Source: Opitutia bacterium (GTDB taxonomy: Bacteria; Verrucomicrobiota; Verrucomicrobiia; Opitutales; UBA953). From it: 53,613 bases of DNA. Below the pieces are notes generated by a model. The model saw only the letters and a list, made by a program, of their open reading frames with translations. It did no database searches and had not been told where the DNA came from. Shown piece after piece: positions 49,834 to 53,613 of the stretch. Numbering within the stretch: position 1 is the stretch's first letter; each line of letters opens with the position of its first letter. Location of the stretch: assembly GCA_947463395.1 (NCBI GenBank), contig CANHRV010000001.1, positions 1 through 53,613 on the forward strand. Direction: 5' to 3'. A program made the position numbers and the translations under genes.

Positions 49834-52440
49834 ATGGCTCCCGTTGCGTCAAACACTTCACTTCTGAAGCGAGTGCCCTTAAAATGGTGGGGTATATTGG
49901 GATATCTTTGTCTCTTAGTTCTTTCAGCCACGTTTCCCTTTTTTCAGTCGGTGGAAAGGTATTCCAAGGATTATCCCTCGTTGGTACCAGCCTTTGATTT
50001 TAAAAACGACAAAGTAGCCCCCACGGGGCAGAAAATTTTTGTTCACGCGAATTTATATGGTTTTAATCCTGGGGGTGGCTCGAGTGGTAAGCCGGTGGTG
50101 GTTTATTTACACCGCTTACCATGGACCAAGCAGGGAAGTGATTTTTGTAAAGAGTTAGCCAAGTCGGGTAAAGTGGCGGTGGTTGAACCTTTCATGCCTG
50201 GATTTGCCACATCACCAGGCGACGTTCCCAGTCACTCAATGGAAGCGAATGCCCATGTGGTTGCCGCTCTCCTTGAGCAATATGGTATTCAGCAATATCA
50301 TGTCGTGGCACATGGTTTATCGAGTGTCGCTGCTCTGGAATTGGTCTCCGCTTACCATCAACGAATTCAATCAGTCACTTTTCTTTCTGCTCCTGGTGTG
50401 CAGGAGTTTGAGTTATTGGGTAATCCATTGGTTAATAAAATCGTCTATGGTTTTCATGGCGCCTTTTTCTGGGGTGTTTCACGTCTTACGCCCAATTTTG
50501 GATTGGTTGATTTGCTACCCATGGATCGTGATTATGCGAAAACGATTTTTGATACCGATTTAACGGACAGTAAAAAGATTTTACATAGCCTACGTCAGCC
50601 TCTGTTGCTGGTACATGGTGATTCCGACTGGTTTACGCCTCTTGATTCAGCGGTTTATACTTCTAAAATTCTTCCACATTCCGAGCTGGTTGTTCTGTCA
50701 GGCGGACGTGATGTTGTTTTCCAGCAAAATACGGAGGTTGCAGATAAAATTGTGCAATTTGTTTCCACTCCTCATGCAGGGGCAATCGGACAAGCTCAGA
50801 ATCCTCCCATTCCTCGTGCACAAGGTTATCATTACTGGATTTTACTCATCATCATTATTCTTTGCACCTTTGTAGCGGAGGATCCCACCTGTTTAGCGGC
50901 TGGTTTAATGGTGACAGTCGGTATACTTGATTTTTGGTCCGTCACCGCTGCTTGCTTTGTTGGAATTTTTATCGGCGATATGTTCCTTTACTCAATCGGG
51001 CGATACTTTGGTCGACCGGCTTTGCGCAAAGCACCACTCAAGTGGTTTATCAAAGAACATAAAGTGAATCAATGGTCAGGATGGTTCGCTACCCCCAAAG
51101 GAATGTTGGTGGTGGTGAGTTCGCGTTTCGTCCCTGCGAGTCGTGTGCCTACCTTCATTACGGCGGGTATTATGAAGCTGAATTTTGCCAATTTGGGCTT
51201 ACTGCTGATGGTCGCTGCCCTAATTTGGACTCCGCCTTTAATTTGGATTGGTTATCAATTCGGCGAATCAGGTATGCAAGTTTTGCATAAGTTTAAGAGT
51301 AATGCTCTTTGGGTTATTATTGGCTTCTTGGTTGCTCTGCACTTTATCACCCACTGGATTGTGCCGACCCTCACATGGCGTGGACGCCGTCAAATTATCA
51401 TGAAGGTGCGCAACTACTTGCAGCCTTCGTTGTGGCCTTCGTGGTTACTCTTTTTGCCCGTCCGCATCGGCGTTATCTTTTTAAGTCTTCGTCACCGTAG
51501 TTTAACGGCTTTTGCCTCCGCTAATCCTTCCTTCGGTCGAATCGGTGGATTCATGGGTGATGCAAAATCGTTATTACTCCGACCTTTCCAACGCGATTCA
51601 CGTTGTGTTCCCTTTGTTGGTCTCTCTGCAGAAGAGGCGAGCGAGGTTAGACTACAAGAAGCCAAGGCTTTTGCGGCCTGTCATGGATACCCTCTTGTTC
51701 TAAAACCCGAAGTTTCCTGCAATGGTGCAGGTTTGCGCTATGTCCGAAATGAGGAACAGCTGTCGCGTTGGTTAACTGATGTGAAAGAGGATATGCTTTT
51801 GCAGAAGTTTACTCCCGGTCTTGAATTTGAAGTGGTTTGGAGTCGAAGTCCTGGCAAAGACAATGGCCATATTATGGCGCTGGTGCACAAACAAGATGTG
51901 GTTGTCACAGGGGATGGCGAGCAGACGCTGGAAGAATTGATTTGGCTCGATGATTTTGCGGTTTCACGTGCTGAACTTTATTTGCAGGCTCATGATCGTG
52001 AGCTGACTCGCGTGATTCCCGCTGGTCAGAAAGTCATTTTAAACCTTTCGGGGAGTTATGGCCACGGAGTGCGTTGTCAGCATCGCCCAGAATTGATTAC
52101 GCCAGAATTTAGTGCAGCCATCACGGCTTTTGCGAAACGTTTCCCCGCTTTGCACTATGCACGCTTTGATGTCCGTGTTGCTCAAGAATCGCAACTTAAT
52201 ACCGGACAATTTATCATCACAGAGGTCGATGGCTGTTGTAGTGTTTCAAGTCTACTTCGCGATGGGTCTTTGCTCTTCCGTCGTTCCTATCGAGCAATTT
52301 GGGATCAATTGGCGGTTTGTCTTGAAGCCGGTGCACACAACTTAAAGCAAAAGGTTCGCCCCGTACCGATTGATGAGTTGTTGGCTCGTTGGAGCCAAGC
52401 TCAAGGTCGTACCGATGAATTTGCTGTTACGGAAGACTAA
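49834..52440 (+). CDS. Three-domain fusion: alpha/beta-hydrolase-like, DedA/VTT membrane domain, ATP-grasp
   Basis: An 868-aa protein starting at the ATG at 49834 (MAPVASNTSL). Residues ~17-36 form a membrane anchor. Residues ~66-312 are an alpha/beta-hydrolase domain with a Ser163 elbow (HGLSSV, not GxSxG) and an acid in VHGDSDWF. The catalytic His position (SGGRDVVF, residue 292) is Arg, so it may be inactive. Residues ~330-510 are a DedA/VTT domain: FVAEDPTCLAAG, then SSRFVPASRVPTFITAG with the paired Arg. VTT proteins move lipids across membranes. Residues ~555-840 resemble an ATP-grasp ligase: FASANPSFGRIGGFMGDAKS, VLKPEVSCNGAGLR, VTGDGEQTLEEL, ARFDVRV and ITEVDGCCS. It is divergent from apaG by 30 bases and convergent with ruvC. 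The chemistry is unknown. Confidence 0.75.
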   Translation: MAPVASNTSLLKRVPLKWWGILGYLCLLVLSATFPFFQSVERYSKDYPSLVPAFDFKNDKVAPTGQKIFVHANLYGFNPGGGSSGKPVVVYLHRLPWTKQGSDFCKELAKSGKVAVVEPFMPGFATSPGDVPSHSMEANAHVVAALLEQYGIQQYHVVAHGLSSVAALELVSAYHQRIQSVTFLSAPGVQEFELLGNPLVNKIVYGFHGAFFWGVSRLTPNFGLVDLLPMDRDYAKTIFDTDLTDSKKILHSLRQPLLLVHGDSDWFTPLDSAVYTSKILPHSELVVLSGGRDVVFQQNTEVADKIVQFVSTPHAGAIGQAQNPPIPRAQGYHYWILLIIIILCTFVAEDPTCLAAGLMVTVGILDFWSVTAACFVGIFIGDMFLYSIGRYFGRPALRKAPLKWFIKEHKVNQWSGWFATPKGMLVVVSSRFVPASRVPTFITAGIMKLNFANLGLLLMVAALIWTPPLIWIGYQFGESGMQVLHKFKSNALWVIIGFLVALHFITHWIVPTLTWRGRRQIIMKVRNYLQPSLWPSWLLFLPVRIGVIFLSLRHRSLTAFASANPSFGRIGGFMGDAKSLLLRPFQRDSRCVPFVGLSAEEASEVRLQEAKAFAACHGYPLVLKPEVSCNGAGLRYVRNEEQLSRWLTDVKEDMLLQKFTPGLEFEVVWSRSPGKDNGHIMALVHKQDVVVTGDGEQTLEELIWLDDFAVSRAELYLQAHDRELTRVIPAGQKVILNLSGSYGHGVRCQHRPELITPEFSAAITAFAKRFPALHYARFDVRVAQESQLNTGQFIITEVDGCCSVSSLLRDGSLLFRRSYRAIWDQLAVCLEAGAHNLKQKVRPVPIDELLARWSQAQGRTDEFAVTED

Positions 52441-53036
52441 TCTCTTTTGGTGTAATGATGACAAAGGGCGACCGCTGCGGCGTCTGATTCATCGAGCGGT
52501 AAAATCTGCTTTAATCCTAAAACACTTTTTATCATCTGCCCGACTTGTTCTTTGGCGGCAGATCCATGTCCAGCAACGGACATTTTGATTCGTTTTGGAG
52601 CGTATTCATGAACCGATAATCCGAGTCTAGCCAAAACGCTTAAAGCGGCTCCTCGAGATGCTCCCATCGCCTGTGCGGTCCGAAAATTTTGTACATAAAT
52701 CGTTTCTTCAATCGCTGCTTCCGTGGCTCCATATTGCTTTGCCATTTTTTCTACGGCATCAGCGATTTTTCCTAAACATTCAAAGGCTTTGTGGGATGGG
52801 CCGATCTTAACCGTGAGGCTTCCCAGAAGTTGTGGAGGTTCGCAACGTGCATCAATCACGGCTAAGCCAGTTCCGCGAAGTGAAGGGTCAATGCCGATGA
52901 TAATCGCACGACTTCCTCGAGGGTGAATAATAGATGACGTTTTCTTCTTGCTCGAGGTTGAATGGATACGGCCAGCAGAAGACGACCCGTTAGTTAAATG
53001 GGCTGTCCACAGAGCGCGGGCTGATTTGCGTGCCAT
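52437..53036 (-). CDS. ruvC: Holliday junction endonuclease RuvC, with N-terminal extension
   Basis: A 199-aa RuvC resolvase, which cuts Holliday junctions with RuvAB. Catalytic acids: Asp in IIGIDPSLRGTGLAVID, Glu in AIEETIYVQNF, and two Asp in PLDESDAAAVALCHH. The family's LPKAADA-type region is a little divergent. The first ~43 residues (MARKSARALWTAHLTNG, SSSAGRIHSTSSKKK) are basic, Ser-rich and absent from typical ~165-aa RuvC; a later start is possible but no better in-frame ATG lies before the RuvC domain. Its stop overlaps the end of the fusion gene by 4 bases. ruvA and ruvB are not in this window. Confidence 0.9.
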   Translation of the reverse strand: MARKSARALWTAHLTNGSSSAGRIHSTSSKKKTSSIIHPRGSRAIIIGIDPSLRGTGLAVIDARCEPPQLLGSLTVKIGPSHKAFECLGKIADAVEKMAKQYGATEAAIEETIYVQNFRTAQAMGASRGAALSVLARLGLSVHEYAPKRIKMSVAGHGSAAKEQVGQMIKSVLGLKQILPLDESDAAAVALCHHYTKRD

Positions 53037-53087
53037 TCTTCTGGGATTTACGGTTAAACCCTAATGATTGGCAAAAGTATTTCGACT

Positions 53088-53121
53088 CACAAAAAGGCCG
53101 AGTTGCTTCGAACTCGGCCTT
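53088..53121 (-). terminator. Rho-independent terminator after transketolase
   Basis: On the minus strand, AAGGCCGAGTT pairs perfectly with AACTCGGCCTT (11 bp, 6-base loop CGAAGC), followed by TTTGTG. It lies 22 bases past the transketolase stop and isolates that gene from ruvC. Confidence 0.88.
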
Positions 53122-53142
53122 GGTAAGGGAATGTGATTCCGA

Positions 53143-53613
53143 TTAGAGCGAACGAGCCGCAGCAACCACGGCCTCCTTGGTGATACCGAGTTCGCGCATT
53201 GCGATGTCGCCAGGAGCACTTAAACCGAAGGTATCAGTGCCGATGGCTTTACCATTTAATCCGATGTAACGACCCCACGAAAGGGTTACACCGGCTTCAA
53301 TACTGACGCGCTTGGAGCATGATTTGGGTAAAACTTCTTCCTGGTAGGATTTTGGCTGGCGGGAGAAGATTTCCATGGAAGGCATCGATACCACGCGAAC
53401 ACCCGCTCCGAGTTCCTCGGCAGCTGCTAGAGCGAGTTGTAATTCGCTACCAGTGCCGATGAGAATGTGGGTTAAAGGAGCGGTTTCTTTACGTGCGATA
53501 TAGGCACCCTTTAAAACGCCTTGGCGACGTGTTGCCACGGGAATGGCATCCAGCGAAGGCACATTTTGACGCGATAAGATTAGGGCGACAGGTCCTTCAC
53601 GTCGGGCGACAGC
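53143..53613 (-). CDS. tkt: Transketolase, C-terminal part (truncated by window edge)
   Basis: The frame continues off the right edge; only the last ~156 residues are present. They match the transketolase C-terminal domain: AVARREGPVALILSRQNVPSLD, VLKGAYIARKE, THILIGTGSELQLALAAAEEL, VRVVSMPSMEIFSRQ, CSKRVSIEAGVTLSWGRYIG and GKAIGTDTFGLSAPGDIAMRELG. The enzyme moves two-carbon units in the pentose phosphate pathway; zwf and opcA are encoded elsewhere in this window. The thiamine-diphosphate-binding domains lie outside the window, so their integrity cannot be judged. It is followed by a clean terminator. Confidence 0.93.
   Translation of the reverse strand, partial: AVARREGPVALILSRQNVPSLDAIPVATRRQGVLKGAYIARKETAPLTHILIGTGSELQLALAAAEELGAGVRVVSMPSMEIFSRQPKSYQEEVLPKSCSKRVSIEAGVTLSWGRYIGLNGKAIGTDTFGLSAPGDIAMRELGITKEAVVAAARSL

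Noticed and set aside
1..53613. CRISPR array, tandem repeats or insertion sequences
   Set aside because: Reading through the window, I saw no regularly spaced repeats or transposase-like frame.

Overview
This 53.6 kb window is a compact chromosomal stretch of core metabolism and information-processing genes, at moderate GC. The gene content fits the PVC superphylum, most likely Verrucomicrobiota and perhaps Opitutae. Evidence: a long-form IspG of about 670 aa with a central insert; a ~32-aa AURKAIP1/COX24-type ribosomal protein next to rpmG; GatCAB; a TIGR03790-type secreted protein; an OpcA-G6PD pair; a GYF_2-type membrane protein. The lineage is inferred from protein character, not from a search. 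No phage, insertion sequence, CRISPR array, rRNA or origin was seen. No gap between genes exceeds 300 bases; the longest is about 180 bases, beside the single tRNA.

Layout. 1-2639 (minus): a truncated TIGR03790 gene, an N-acetylmuramoyl-L-alanine amidase, infC and a 1-Cys peroxiredoxin. 2724-14548 (plus): a secreted papain-fold peptidase-like protein, rpmI-rplT with a strong terminator, pheST, gatCAB, an Mpv17/PMP22-like membrane protein and priA. 14556-22032 (mixed): corA, tRNA-Val, an A-type Fe-S carrier, tgt, serB, ligA and small unknowns. 22203-31178 (mostly plus): yraN, zwf-opcA, coaB with a histidine kinase, ispH, lemA and an M48 peptidase, with rdgB opposed. 31207-37904 (minus): dxr, rseP, ispG, gpmI. 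38027-40695 (plus): queF, xerC-like, ispE, a bS22-like micro-gene, rpmG. 40770-53613: mrp with a small downstream gene, a TolB-like protein, a GYF protein, rpoN, a coupled apaG / beta-CASP nuclease / amidase operon, a three-domain fusion, ruvC and the end of a transketolase gene.

How the genes fit together. Four MEP-pathway isoprenoid genes (dxr, ispG, ispH, ispE) lie here in three places. zwf, opcA and tkt serve the pentose phosphate pathway. queF and tgt serve queuosine synthesis. infC, rpmI, rplT, pheST, gatCAB, rpmG and the bS22-like gene serve translation. rpoN and an NtrB-like kinase suggest sigma-54 control elsewhere in the genome.

The most unusual item is the 868-residue protein at 49834-52440. 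It joins an alpha/beta-hydrolase domain, whose catalytic His appears to be Arg, to a DedA/VTT membrane domain and a C-terminal ATP-grasp domain. A second theme is loss of metal-binding cysteines in housekeeping proteins: the LigA zinc finger, two Tgt zinc ligands and the Mrp CxxC are absent, and bL33 is of the zinc-free type.
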